DNA from: Candidatus Bathyarchaeota archaeon
GTDB taxonomy: Archaea > Thermoproteota > Bathyarchaeia > 40CM-2-53-6
Direction: 5' to 3'
Assembly: GCA_005888755.1 (NCBI GenBank)
Contig: VBBQ01000026.1
Location: forward strand, 12,132-76,131
DNA length: 64,000 nt
Shown here: one piece after another, positions 35,531 through 45,058 of the stretch
How positions within the stretch are numbered: the stretch's first letter is position 1
Layout: each line of letters opens with the position of its first letter
The notes under the pieces: model-generated
Told to the model about the DNA's origin: nothing
Seen by the model: the letters and a program-made list of their open reading frames with translations, nothing else
The model's database searches: none
Position numbers and translations under genes: made by a program

Positions 35531-35689
35531 ATGAAGATGATAGGCGAGCGAAACTGTGTGTGGTGTGGAGAGCCAGGCACTCGAATAATTCAGAGCGAAG
35601 AATCGACCTTCGCGACGTTCTGGCTCTGCGAGGAAGATTATCCGAAGAGAGACGAACTCAAGAAACTGCGAAGGATCAGCTCGCATTGA
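35531..35689 (+). CDS. 52-residue Cys-containing small protein
   Basis: Reads from ATG 35531 to TGA 35687-35689. The sequence carries NCVWCGEPGTR and FWLCEEDYPKRDELKK, a CxxC plus a third Cys that, with a nearby acidic residue or His at the C-terminus, could hold a zinc. Composition and codon use look coding. Family not recognised; it is too short to appear in most gene calls. Confidence 0.55.
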   Translation: MKMIGERNCVWCGEPGTRIIQSEESTFATFWLCEEDYPKRDELKKLRRISSH

Positions 35690-35859
35690 AGAAGCATTCT
35701 TTTCGCGATAGACCGACTCTAGATATGCTCCATCAGAAGACTCTGGGCGAGGGTTCTTTGTGTAACGTGAGCCTTGAGCGCGCTTGATGGACCGCGTAGG
35801 AGTGGCCAGTTACAAGACGATTGAATATGTCATGCTCATGAGCCAGAGAAGCCTGGAAA

Positions 35860-36360
35860 ATGAATACGAAGGTAATTGCAATACTCGTTGGCGCAATCGC
35901 GGTAGGGGCAATCGTCTTGGCAACTGGAGCGCTCAGCATTCCGCCAACCTCCCCGTCCACCCCTGCGAGGGCAGCGATTTACACAGAAAATATCAACTCG
36001 ACTTCCACCGTATTCCAAAACTCTACGCAGGTAAATGTCGATCTGTTTAACGATGGCAACGGAACTGCAATCCTAAGAGCTTACTACGTCGCAGACTCAG
36101 GCGGTAACGAATACTCGCTCACAAACTGGAACGGTCCGTCCGTAGCCCCGAATAGCCTGATGACAACGACATTCAGTATCGGTTCGAGTTGTGCACAGTG
36201 CACTCTCCATGGTTCAGCATTCACCTTCACGAGCGGATACCAATACACGATAAAAGTCGTCACGGGACGCGGCAACATCTTCACGTTTACGGTAACTCAG
36301 CCTTCTGGTCACCACTACTCGATCCTCCTTCAAGTTGGATTTGGCAGCGTTGCTGAGTAG
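35860..36360 (+). CDS. Pilin-like secreted protein, family member 3
   Basis: 166 residues. Short basic head, hydrophobic helix (VIAILVGAIAVGAIVLATGAL), then a beta-rich secreted domain with a CAQC pair. Its C-terminal segment GSAFTFTSGYQYTIKVVTG and GNIFTFTVTQ matches members 1 and 2 (26106 and 26715). Hence a locally expanded family of surface proteins. The ATG at 35860 is the family-like start. Confidence 0.62.
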   Translation: MNTKVIAILVGAIAVGAIVLATGALSIPPTSPSTPARAAIYTENINSTSTVFQNSTQVNVDLFNDGNGTAILRAYYVADSGGNEYSLTNWNGPSVAPNSLMTTTFSIGSSCAQCTLHGSAFTFTSGYQYTIKVVTGRGNIFTFTVTQPSGHHYSILLQVGFGSVAE

Positions 36361-36398
36361 GCCAGACCGGCATGGTATGCTCGACCTCGCGGTATAAT

Positions 36399-36441
36399 AG
36401 CCCGGGGGAGATTCGAGCGGCCGCTAGAAGAGAACGGTATA
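36399..36441 (+). repeat. Dispersed 43-base repeat, copy 1
   Basis: Begins AGCCCGGGGGAGATTCGAG and ends CGGTATA. About four fifths identical to 39274-39317. Outside any supported gene. Confidence 0.5.
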
Positions 36442-36523
36442 GAGAAACAACTGAGAAGTCAGCCTAGCGCTAACTCCCTTTTGCGGCAAAAGTGAATCAG
36501 AAGTACGGGTGCTTACTGAAGGT

Positions 36524-36814
36524 CTAAGGGTCTCGGGGTGAGTAGTCGGTCTCTTTGTCAGAAACAATGTGTTTTTTGGCGACTATGCGCTCCGTTTTCT
36601 CGATTACCCTCTTAACTATGGCGAGATAGGTTAGAGCTTCATGAATTCCAGTTACTGCGAATCCCACACCTTGACCGATCTCCTTATTCGAGAATTTCTT
36701 TGACATCCGGCTGAGTTCCTTCTCCACATCTTCCAAGTAACTCTTGCACTCCTTGATGGCTAAGAGAGTTTTTTCCGCTCTCTCATTCTGGGCCAGTTCG
36801 GATGCCTTTCTCAA
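36524..36814 (-). CDS. Helical hypothetical protein
   Basis: 96 residues from a TTG at 36814. Almost wholly helical with heptad-like spacing (KTLLAIKECKSYLEDVEKEL, ALTYLAIVKRVIEKTERIV). No family recognised. The frame stays open upstream for about 40 codons without another standard start, so the N-terminus is uncertain. The 288 bases from 36815 to 37102 hold nothing else I can support. Confidence 0.4.
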   Translation of the reverse strand: MRKASELAQNERAEKTLLAIKECKSYLEDVEKELSRMSKKFSNKEIGQGVGFAVTGIHEALTYLAIVKRVIEKTERIVAKKHIVSDKETDYSPRDP

Positions 36815-37102
36815 TCCGATTACCCTTCCAAGCTCCTTGAGAGAACGACCGAAATCGCTAGTCCGCCTCGTGACAAAGAAGAAGTCTAGACTATCGCCGC
36901 CGACTTGCCAGCCCAGAGAACAATTCCACAGTTAGCTAGTCGCACCAGTCCGCTCCAAGGGCCGCCTACGTAAAGGACCTGTTCCCTGACGAATCCCCGG
37001 AAGAATTTCGAGTATGTTGCGATAATTAGCATAATTGTGTGGGGACTGTGCGAGACTGGTTTGATCGAATCTGGACGACATGCGGAGCTAGATCATTCAG
37101 CA

Positions 37103-38713
37103 TTACAAGCTGCAATAGTCTTGAGTATTTCCTGCAAAGGTGTTGTTGGCGACATGGTTCTGGTCGACACTTGATGACGAGTCCGTTTGGATTCCGCACT
37201 GATTATCGCTGATTGCGTTGTTGGTGATCACGTTTCCTCTAGCAGAGTTCGTTAAGCGGATTCCACCCCCTATGTTGTAGGATACTGTGTTCGATGTGAT
37301 GTTTATGCCGTCAGATCCATCTACCCCAATACCCACCACGCCGCCATTTGAGCCGGTTCCGCCAAGATTTGGATTATTGTTCGATACGAGAACATTATTG
37401 CAGTTCGAGACCGCTATTCCCGTGTCTGGCGAACTCACAGTGTTACTGTCAATCGTCAAATCGCCGCAACTGTAGACAGAGATCGGGGTGTGCGCCTGAA
37501 TACTGTTCTGGTTGATCGAGACAGCAGAAAGATGGTCCAGGTTGATCCCCTCTTCCGCTCCACCCTTGTTTCCAACTATGCTGGCGCCGCTCAAATAAGA
37601 ACCGGTGATAGCAAAGGGGCCACCCCCCAGAGTGTTATAGCTGACGTCGAAGCTAGACGATTGGTAGAGAAAGATCCCGTGCCCATTCCCAGAATAGATA
37701 TAGTTACTTGCAACTTGGAAGTCCTCGGAATTACTGATGCGAATACTATCGCGAGATACTGAAACAAGCGAGTTCTGGACAACGCCGTTTTGCGTGGACG
37801 AGAGTACGATGCCATCGCCACTGCCTGATATGGTAACATTGATGATGGTGAAATATGCCGTTGTGTTAGCTATCTCAATCCCGTAGTCCTGGGCCTGAAT
37901 TGTCCAGTCGCTTATCACGTATGGATCGTCACTGGTCCCAGTTCCGCCTGTGACGCCGTTGTCAGTGGTGAACCCGTCGTTCCCATCTATGAAAATTGGC
38001 GTGTGAGGCCGGGAGTCCGATGAAACTAGGCCGTCCATTACAATTGCTGTTGGATCGGTCCCACTGCAGGTGAAATAGGTCTTGCTTCCCAATGTGTCGA
38101 CTATTTGATAATCGACGTCCAGAGCGCCTCCCATTTGAGTTACCTCGGTGAAACCAGTTGATGCGGTGCAGCCCTCTGCATCGTTTATCGCCGTACTCGC
38201 TATGACAAAGTCCAGCGTTGATGTTTCCGTTGAGACGGTACAGTCATTAGGGCCAGGACCTGCGCAACCCACTGTCGCGGGCAATGAAGGGCTGGCGTCG
38301 AATACGGTTGCGATGTTCACGCCTTTAACTGCAAAAGCCATAAACTCGAAGAATCGCTGACCTGAAACTCGAACGGTGATATTGTCCGATGAAAGGGTAC
38401 TGGGAGCGATAGCGTAGTATTCCCACAGTCTATCATTAGGGGCAAAGGATGCGCGGAGAGCATAGTCTAGGCCGCTGTTATCGGTAACGGAAGACACGTT
38501 ATCACTGCACGATATGTACCCGCACTCAATAATCACGACTATGACATCATTGGGGTTGTTTGTTGTGAGTGATGTCCCACAGCACATTACTCCGTCTAAT
38601 CCTAATGAAGGTGCAGCGCGAACAGCTTGCGGCACGGAGACCACCAGCGAGAATAGGATAACCGTCAGCATGATCAAAATTGAGCGACGAAACTTCCATA
38701 TCCTCGGAATCAT
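37103..38713 (-). CDS. Secreted right-handed beta-helix (NosD-like) protein
   Basis: 536 residues from the ATG at 38713, chosen because it starts a proper signal peptide (ILIMLTVILFSLVVSVPQAV). The N-terminal 200 residues form a Cys-containing beta domain. The C-terminal half has repeated beta-helix turns such as YFTIINVTISGSGDGIVLSS, SNSEDFQVASNYIYS and NISDNQCGIQT-like units, as in NosD/pectate-lyase-like surface proteins. Likely cell-surface or exported. The ORF extends upstream to 38854 but that part has no family support. Confidence 0.72.
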   Translation of the reverse strand: MIPRIWKFRRSILIMLTVILFSLVVSVPQAVRAAPSLGLDGVMCCGTSLTTNNPNDVIVVIIECGYISCSDNVSSVTDNSGLDYALRASFAPNDRLWEYYAIAPSTLSSDNITVRVSGQRFFEFMAFAVKGVNIATVFDASPSLPATVGCAGPGPNDCTVSTETSTLDFVIASTAINDAEGCTASTGFTEVTQMGGALDVDYQIVDTLGSKTYFTCSGTDPTAIVMDGLVSSDSRPHTPIFIDGNDGFTTDNGVTGGTGTSDDPYVISDWTIQAQDYGIEIANTTAYFTIINVTISGSGDGIVLSSTQNGVVQNSLVSVSRDSIRISNSEDFQVASNYIYSGNGHGIFLYQSSSFDVSYNTLGGGPFAITGSYLSGASIVGNKGGAEEGINLDHLSAVSINQNSIQAHTPISVYSCGDLTIDSNTVSSPDTGIAVSNCNNVLVSNNNPNLGGTGSNGGVVGIGVDGSDGINITSNTVSYNIGGGIRLTNSARGNVITNNAISDNQCGIQTDSSSSVDQNHVANNTFAGNTQDYCSL

Positions 38714-39273
38714 TTGAATGATGCGTGATAACTGAGAAATATCAACAGCGGGTACACATACGAACACTAATGGAGAGGGCTTCAAGACAGCTTCCTTCTC
38801 AAGGAATCGAGGGATTTCTTTTGGCCTCGACAATTCCTCAGCTTTTGGCGACACTCCTTACCGCTTTGACCCGAGTGACCAGTTGGCTAAACGTTCCGGT
38901 GGGTAACCGAACAAAATGCCGGTTAGAAGGACTCCATTGAATATCAGAATAGCTCGTCAACCCGCTCTAAAAACGACGTTAGAAGCAAAGGGTGGAGTTC
39001 TCCCGAAAGTTATATCGCAAAGCAGATCTAAACGTTGCTCCAAAACCGAAATTAGCAGACCGGCAACTCATTGAGGCGTTCATCCGAGGGCGCGGACTCG
39101 ACCCACGAGCGTTCTCCGAGAAGAAGACCAGAACGAGGGTTTTGGGGAACCAACATCGCATAGATACAGGCGAAATGGAACAATGGGAACTGAGAACCCT
39201 GACGGAAGCCTTCGCTCAAAGTGTCCTCAACACATCTAATGGCATACCGCCTATTGCTAGTGCTCGCCTTGGT

Positions 39274-39317
39274 AGCCCGGGGGGAGATTCGAGGTGGAGC
39301 TCGAAGGGACCGGTATA
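39274..39317 (+). repeat. Dispersed 43-base repeat, copy 2
   Basis: Begins AGCCCGGGGGGAGATTCGAG and ends CGGTATA; matches 36399-36441. It falls within the possible membrane-protein remnant at 39221-39475, so both copies may derive from the same lost gene family. Confidence 0.5.
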
Positions 39318-39540
39318 ATGTTCGCCTGGAAGAAAGTGTCGGCAAAAGTCGTCGTCAGCGTCTTGAGTTCCCACATGGTTCTCCTGGACTCGGAGGGTGG
39401 GAGAGCATGATAATCTATCCCCTCATCATCTGGCTGATAGGATACGGAAACTATCTGATGACCGCTTCTGACTAGCCTCTAAGAAGCATTAGCCAAAGAG
39501 CAACACAAGGCCGCCGGTCCATTTCAGTTCGTGATATCAT

Positions 39541-39572
39541 CCAGAAAAAATGGGATTCTCAAATCTCCCATT
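39541..39572 (-). terminator. Hairpin plus T6, terminator-like
   Basis: On the minus strand AATGGGA pairs with TCCCATT (39549-39555 with 39566-39572) over a 10-base loop, followed at once by TTTTTT. It lies about 80 bases after the ABC transporter stop. A stem-loop with U-run is bacterial in style but would also end archaeal transcription. Confidence 0.6.
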
Positions 39573-39653
39573 AGGTCGAGGGATGCAAGACCCCCACAAG
39601 CACGGACACATGTGGCCGATTAGACCGACTGTCGGCCCCACCGCCGGGCATCC

Positions 39654-41414
39654 TCATGTCTGCACAGCTGTCGCTTGCATGCCAGAGATTATCGACTCGA
39701 CTTCAGTGGTCATTCGGGTCACTCTGCCATTTTCGATCATCAGAATCATGCTACAGTTCCTCAGAGTACTCGGACGATGGGCGATCATCAGGGTGGTCCT
39801 ATCCTTCATCAGCTCTTGAATTGTGTCGAGGATGGCAGATTCGGTATGAACATCCAGTGAACTGGTAGGCTCATCGAGTATGAGAATGGGCGCGTTCTTG
39901 AGAAATGCGCGGGCTAGTGATATGCGCTGACGCTCTCCGCCAGACAGCTTCATTCCTCGCTCACCGACTAACGTGTCGTATCCATTCGGTAGACTTGTGA
40001 TGAAGTCGTGAGCTTTCGCGGTGGTTGCTGCTGCAATAACCTCGTCGATGGTCACGTTGGGTCGGGCGAAGCGAATGTTCTCAGCTACGGTCGTTGAGAA
40101 GAGTACAGTCTCCTGGTGTACTACTGCATACTGGTTTCGGAGATCGGCCAGCTTGTAATCTCTCAGATCGATATCGTCCAGAATGATCGATCCCTCAGTG
40201 GGGTCGAAGAGGCGTAGCATGAGGGTTGAGAGTGTGGTCTTGCCTGAACCGGTTGGTCCGACCACGCCGAGACAGCTGCCCGAGGGCAACGAGAAAGATA
40301 CTTCTTGGAGTACTGGATGATCTTTTGTGTACTCGAACGATACTTTCCGAAAAGTGATCTGGCCTTTAGCTCTCGCGAGGGAGAGCGCGTTCGGTGATTC
40401 GGGTACGTCAGGTTTCTCGTCGAGTACTGCACGATATCTTTCTACTCCGGTCAACGACATCTGAATATCGAGTATTGACGCTCCAACGTTCCTCAAAGGA
40501 GTGTAGAGCTGTGTCACGTAGTAGTTGACGACTAGAAGACTTCCAAGGGTTAGTATGCCTGCTTGAACATGGCCGATGCCTATGTAGAGCACAGCGGCCA
40601 GACCGGCAGCTGTCACAACGCCTACGAGGAGGCTGTAAAACGCGCTGTCCACCTGGACCTTTAGCTGCGCAGACAAGCTCGCACTGTAGTGAGAGACTAG
40701 CTGCTGGTTCTTCCGTTCCTCCTGGCCATATGATTTTACAAGTCTGGAAGCGCTTAGGCTCTCTTGAGCCACCTCCATAGCCGCGCTCTCAGAAGCCCTA
40801 TACTTCCGCCATCCGGCGCGAATCCGCGGCCGGAATGCCAAGGTCAGAAGGAACATCAGAGGAGAGACGAGCAGCGCGATCAGAGCAAGCTGCCAGTCCA
40901 AGTAGACCATGACAAGAATCATTGCGGCAAGAGTAAGGATGGACGTGGCAAGGGGAATTATGTTGTCAATTCCGAACGATCGTAGCATCGGGGCGTCGTT
41001 CAGAGTACGATACGCTGAGTCTGAGGCCCCCATAGTATCATGGTACGCGATCGAAAGACGCTGCATCTGGCGAAATAGCCGGGCTCGCACGTCGAGCGTC
41101 ATCCGGTTTCCGACCTTGTTGCTGTACCAGACATTCACCAGGTTCTGGAGATAGGTCATGACTGCGGCTCCGAGAAGTATGCTTATCGCCAGGGAAATAG
41201 CAAGACTCTTGGAGACTTGTGATCCTACGAATATTGTGAGATATCCTGGCAGAGGCTGAGACCCGAGTACACTGTCAACCAAGAGCTTGATCGGCAGTGG
41301 AAAGATCAGCGCTATCGGCACTGCTAGCAGCGATATTACGAGTAGAGCCAGGATTGGCCAAAAATACGGTCGAAGATCCTCAAAGGCTCGTTTGAGCGGA
41401 CGGGACCTCAACAT
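39654..41414 (-). CDS. ABC exporter, fused membrane and ATPase domains
   Basis: 586 residues. The N-terminal half has six membrane segments of the type I exporter (MsbA/MDR-like) fold, beginning near PYFWPILALLVISLLAVP. The C-terminal ATPase has Walker A GPTGSGKTT, signature LSGGERQRISLARAFL and Walker B ILILDEPTSSLD. It should act as a homodimer exporting lipids or drugs. It is alone in its unit, with a hairpin terminator; the small upstream pseudogene at 41419 follows the same strand. Confidence 0.9.
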   Translation of the reverse strand: MLRSRPLKRAFEDLRPYFWPILALLVISLLAVPIALIFPLPIKLLVDSVLGSQPLPGYLTIFVGSQVSKSLAISLAISILLGAAVMTYLQNLVNVWYSNKVGNRMTLDVRARLFRQMQRLSIAYHDTMGASDSAYRTLNDAPMLRSFGIDNIIPLATSILTLAAMILVMVYLDWQLALIALLVSPLMFLLTLAFRPRIRAGWRKYRASESAAMEVAQESLSASRLVKSYGQEERKNQQLVSHYSASLSAQLKVQVDSAFYSLLVGVVTAAGLAAVLYIGIGHVQAGILTLGSLLVVNYYVTQLYTPLRNVGASILDIQMSLTGVERYRAVLDEKPDVPESPNALSLARAKGQITFRKVSFEYTKDHPVLQEVSFSLPSGSCLGVVGPTGSGKTTLSTLMLRLFDPTEGSIILDDIDLRDYKLADLRNQYAVVHQETVLFSTTVAENIRFARPNVTIDEVIAAATTAKAHDFITSLPNGYDTLVGERGMKLSGGERQRISLARAFLKNAPILILDEPTSSLDVHTESAILDTIQELMKDRTTLMIAHRPSTLRNCSMILMIENGRVTRMTTEVESIISGMQATAVQT

Positions 41415-41418
41415 GCCA

Positions 41419-41697
41419 CTAATCTAACGGATCGGCGGAATAAACCCTCGTGACTAAGTACGTTAAGAGTAGGTCCGCTATTCCTTCAATGCCTGCTCTG
41501 GTTTCATCCTTCGAGCGACGACAAACAAAAATGATTCCGATGATGACGAGAGCGATATCAGAAAGGATGAGGCAGTGCGCACCCACCAATACCATGGCAG
41601 TGGACGGGGCTCGAGGCGTCCCTTGCTGGCGGCCAAAAAGCTCCACGGAGTTTCCGCGCAGCTTGGGATTTTCAGCGGTCAGCTTGGTGGCTAGCAA
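41419..41697 (-). pseudogene. Decayed copy of the small membrane protein at 45059
   Basis: Three-frame comparison with 45059-45319 shows one ancestral gene. One frame keeps PLPWYWW, another gives ALVIIGIIF in place of TLIIIGIIL, and the first resumes as VVARRMKPEQA, matching VVAQRMKPKQA. At least two compensating frame changes are needed, so the copy is a true pseudogene. It ends five bases before the ABC exporter start. Confidence 0.7.
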
Positions 41698-41787
41698 TCT
41701 TCAGGGTCAAGGTACTCTCAGGCAAAACCGTCCGACTTATGAGGCAAACGAGAAAGTTACGAGGGCGACTTCTGGAGTTGACGTAGG

Positions 41788-44049
41788 ATGACTGGCGCCG
41801 AGAAACACGAAGATCACCCCGATCATCACCACATGAACGCTGACACTACGACCTACACCTGTCCTATGCATCCAGAGATCAGATCCACCTCTCCTGGAAC
41901 TTGCCCAATATGTGGGATGAGACTAGTCCCGGTCGCCAAGTCAGAAGGAGGAATGGATGATCACGAGCACAATATGAAGTCTCCTTCCAAGATGTCTCGC
42001 TGGGAGAAATTCAAGATGAGCATGACCATGACGATGGGGATGGAGCATACTGGTGTTGCGGGCCGAGAAATGGCGAGGCTGATGGAGCTGGATATTCGCC
42101 AAAAATTCTTCTTCGCACTGATACTATCATTCCCGATAATCCTATACTCGCCTCTCGGAAAACTCGTCTTCGGTTTTCAACCCCCGGCCCCTATACCGGT
42201 TCCCTGGATTCTCTTCCTACTAACAACTCCTGTGTTCTTCTATTCTGGCTGGATTTTCCTCTATTCAAGCGTCAAGGCTCTTCAAAATCAAACATTGAAC
42301 ATGTCAGTTCTCATCGCTGTGGGCATTACGGCTGCTTACAGCTTCAGCGTTCTTCTCACGATTCTGCAGAGCTCCGATTCCTATTACGAGGCAGCCGCGC
42401 TACTCGTTACTTTCGTCCTTTTCGGTCACTGGATGGAGATGAGATCTCGGCGCGGCACAACCGACGCCTTGCAGGCCTTGCTCCAACTGGTTCCCGCTCA
42501 AGCTAGAGTCCTCCAGGACGGGAAAGAGACTCTCGTTTCAACTTCAGAGTTGCAAGTTGGCGACATCATAGTTCTGAAACCCGGGGACCGAGTGCCTGTC
42601 GACGGGACGATAGTTGATGGTGAGACGGCGATCGACGAATCCCTGGTAACAGGTGAATCCCTTCCGGTTGAGAAAAAGAAGGGGGATGGTGTCATAGGCG
42701 GATCCATCAACCAATCCGGGTCCGTCAGGTTCGCGGCATCCAAAGTTGGCGAGGAGACAGCCCTCGCGCAGATAGTAAAACTAGTCGAAGCCGCTCAAAA
42801 CTCTAAAGCGCCTGGTCAGAGGCTGGCTGATAGGTTTGCTCAGTATCTTGTTGTGCTGGCGATCGGTGCGGGTCTGGTTACGTTTCTGGTCTGGTTTGCC
42901 GTTGCTCGCCAGCCAGTACTCTTCGCCCTGACCTTTGCGATCTCCGCTATAGTGATAGCTTGTCCTGACGCTCTGGGCCTCGCAACACCCACCGCAGTTG
43001 CCGTCGGAACCGGTCTCGGCGCGAAACACAACATTCTGATCAAAGACGCTCCGACACTAGAACAAGTCTCAAAGATCCAAGCAGTAGTTTTCGATAAGAC
43101 GGGAACGCTGACAGAGGGGAAACCGAGAATCTCGGAAATCGCCACTGTTCAAGGCTGGAACGAGGACGAGGCTCTAACACTCGTTGGCGGGGCTGAAGCT
43201 GACTCCAACCACCCGTTAAGCAACGCTGTGCTTGAGGAGGTGAAGAGGAAGGGGCTGAAGGTACCGGTAAGGATTGAGCGGTTCGAAAACTTGTCGGGTC
43301 TGGGAGTCAGAGCAAGCATCGAAGGGAGAGAAGTCTTGGTGGGAACTGTGAAGCTGATGAAACAGAGCGGTATTGATACGGGTCCCTTGCAGGAAAGGAT
43401 AAGTCAGTCTGTCGAGAGGGGCGAGACGATTATGGTTCTGGCCGTTGATGGTGGAGCAGTAGCGGCTATTGGAGCGGCTGATACTGTGAAGCCGACAGCC
43501 AAAGTGGCGGTGTCACGGCTGAACCAGCTTGGGATTGAGACAGCCATGATTACAGGGGATAACCGAACAACCGCCGAGGCGGTCGCGAGAACCGTTGGGA
43601 TCAAACGGGTATTCGCGGACGTCCTCCCACAAGACAAGGCAGCATTCGTCAAGAAGCTGCAAGATGAAGGAAAATTTGTCGCGATGGTAGGCGATGGCGT
43701 GAATGATGCGCCGGCTCTGGCTCAAGCTGATGTCGGGATCGCAATCGGCGCTGGAACAGACGTGGCGATAGAGACGGCAAAAGTAGTCTTGATGAAATCA
43801 GACCCTTCAGACGTCCTGCGTGCGATCAGGCTGAGCAAGGCAACTGTCACGAAGATGAAACAGAACCTCTTCTGGGCTTCTTTCTACAACATCCTCGCAA
43901 TCCCCATCGCAGCCGGCATCCTCTACCCCAACTTGGGAATAATCCTCCGACCCGAGATTTCCGCCCTACTCATGAGCGCATCCTCGATAATCGTCGCGAC
44001 CAACGCTGTCCTGTTGAAAAGGACGGAAAAAAATCTAGTCGCCATCTAG
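41788..44049 (+). CDS. P1B-type heavy-metal ATPase with CPD motif
   Basis: 753 residues. A His-rich head (HEDHPDHHHMN) leads to a heavy-metal-binding domain (YTCPMHPEIRS, CPICGM; Cys25, Cys39, Cys42) and a Met-rich stretch, then eight-helix P1B topology. Motifs: TGES, DKTGTLTEGKP (Asp436), SNHPLSNAV, and GDGVNDAPALAQADVGIA. The transmembrane metal motif is CPD (392-394, ACPDALGLATP) rather than CPC (CopA) or CPH (CopB). Likely a copper-type exporter, but the ion cannot be fixed from this motif. Confidence 0.88.
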   Translation: MTGAEKHEDHPDHHHMNADTTTYTCPMHPEIRSTSPGTCPICGMRLVPVAKSEGGMDDHEHNMKSPSKMSRWEKFKMSMTMTMGMEHTGVAGREMARLMELDIRQKFFFALILSFPIILYSPLGKLVFGFQPPAPIPVPWILFLLTTPVFFYSGWIFLYSSVKALQNQTLNMSVLIAVGITAAYSFSVLLTILQSSDSYYEAAALLVTFVLFGHWMEMRSRRGTTDALQALLQLVPAQARVLQDGKETLVSTSELQVGDIIVLKPGDRVPVDGTIVDGETAIDESLVTGESLPVEKKKGDGVIGGSINQSGSVRFAASKVGEETALAQIVKLVEAAQNSKAPGQRLADRFAQYLVVLAIGAGLVTFLVWFAVARQPVLFALTFAISAIVIACPDALGLATPTAVAVGTGLGAKHNILIKDAPTLEQVSKIQAVVFDKTGTLTEGKPRISEIATVQGWNEDEALTLVGGAEADSNHPLSNAVLEEVKRKGLKVPVRIERFENLSGLGVRASIEGREVLVGTVKLMKQSGIDTGPLQERISQSVERGETIMVLAVDGGAVAAIGAADTVKPTAKVAVSRLNQLGIETAMITGDNRTTAEAVARTVGIKRVFADVLPQDKAAFVKKLQDEGKFVAMVGDGVNDAPALAQADVGIAIGAGTDVAIETAKVVLMKSDPSDVLRAIRLSKATVTKMKQNLFWASFYNILAIPIAAGILYPNLGIILRPEISALLMSASSIIVATNAVLLKRTEKNLVAI

Positions 44050-44185
44050 TCAGAGTTCTTCGAAGGCTCACGACTAGGGGGCTTGAGCATTGCTCTAGAT
44101 CGCTGGCGTCTCGAAGGGGCTATGACCCGCAGACTTCTCCCTTTCCAAGTAAACGGATCTCCCTCTACTGAGACAAGGGGCTCCG

Positions 44186-44193
44186 AAAAAAAA
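44186..44193 (-). terminator. T8 run after the 44199 gene
   Basis: Eight consecutive T on the minus strand, five bases after the stop of the secreted-protein gene. Poly-T alone is enough for archaeal termination. Confidence 0.5.
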
Positions 44194-44198
44194 GGGAG

Positions 44199-44864
44199 TT
44201 AGACGAGTGGTGTCCGGGTGCTGGTTCCAACGTCTGCCCTTGCAATAGCTGAGGGGGCTGGTGGCAGTGAGACCGTCGGTCCTCCCACGACTGTCAGCGT
44301 TCCGGAGGCGATTGCGAGCCTCATCTGGCTGGAAACGTGGAGGAAGAGTGAGAAACCGTTGAACTGGACCCGACTCTCCATGGTCGTGCGAACTATAGGG
44401 TTGAGCATTCCAGTGAGTGGGTCTGTTGCCGTCCATGAGACAGTTATCGTGACCGTCTTCGGACTGAATGAAACGAGGTCAATTCCTTGTACGGTGGCGC
44501 TCAGAGAGGCCGTGGTCAGTCTAGGGTCCACCTGGAAGCTTGCCGCCGTAGAGTTGCCGACGAAGCTGAGAATGGGCATCTGGGTTACTGGGTCGCTCAT
44601 GAGGACCAGCAACGTGACGAAGACTCCGTGTTGAACCGAGCCTTGGCCCGTCATGGTTTGTCCGTCTGTTGGTAGCAGAACCACTAGTAGAGGTGGTGGC
44701 GGGAACGGTCCGGGTCCCGGAGGGGGCGGGGAACCTGGCGGTTGAAAGGGAGCACCCCAAGCGGCGGGAGCAATCAGACCGCTGAAATGAATGACCTGCG
44801 AGGTGGATGCAGCGCTCAACGGAGACGTCACGATCATCATCCCGATCAGAATAGTAGCCAGCAA
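44199..44864 (-). CDS. Secreted Pro-rich hypothetical protein
   Basis: 221 residues, TTG start. A short signal peptide (LATILIGMMIVTSPLSAAS) is followed by a Pro-rich linker (PPGSPPPPGPGPFPPPP) and a beta-rich domain of unknown family. Probably surface exposed. It has an AT-rich promoter upstream and a T8 run downstream. Confidence 0.62.
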   Translation of the reverse strand: MLATILIGMMIVTSPLSAASTSQVIHFSGLIAPAAWGAPFQPPGSPPPPGPGPFPPPPLLVVLLPTDGQTMTGQGSVQHGVFVTLLVLMSDPVTQMPILSFVGNSTAASFQVDPRLTTASLSATVQGIDLVSFSPKTVTITVSWTATDPLTGMLNPIVRTTMESRVQFNGFSLFLHVSSQMRLAIASGTLTVVGGPTVSLPPAPSAIARADVGTSTRTPLV

Positions 44865-44890
44865 ATCCTAATTTTCCCAAAAACGAGCGA

Positions 44891-44908
44891 TTATAACATA
44901 AAATAAAA
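44891..44908 (-). promoter_or_regulatory. AT-rich TATA region of the 44199 gene
   Basis: TTTTATTTTATGTTATAA on the minus strand, about 27-44 bases before the TTG at 44864. Confidence 0.45.
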
Positions 44909-45058
44909 GAGTTCCGGTTTAGTGGTAGATGTATCTATCCAGAGCTATCATAGTCAAGAAAAATAGATCGCCCGATTTTTCAGGGATGATCCAATCTCAT
45001 TCAAGTTAACAAGGCGAGTCGATTGCGAGACGAATGAGCGAACCTCTGTCCCGTTGAG

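Larger units (their letters stand above)
38714..39653. other. Intergenic region with gene remnant and repeat
   Basis: About 940 bases without a convincing intact gene. One open frame (38992-39318, plus strand) has no recognised family. Another (39221-39475) ends in a hydrophobic C-terminus (MIIYPLIIWLIGYGNYLM) and may be the last part of a lost membrane protein. The dispersed repeat at 39274 lies inside it. Confidence 0.4.

Noticed and set aside
41450-41791. Plus-strand frame overlapping the decayed membrane-protein gene
   Set aside because: Shadow of the minus-strand remnant; the minus strand aligns with the paralogue at 45059.
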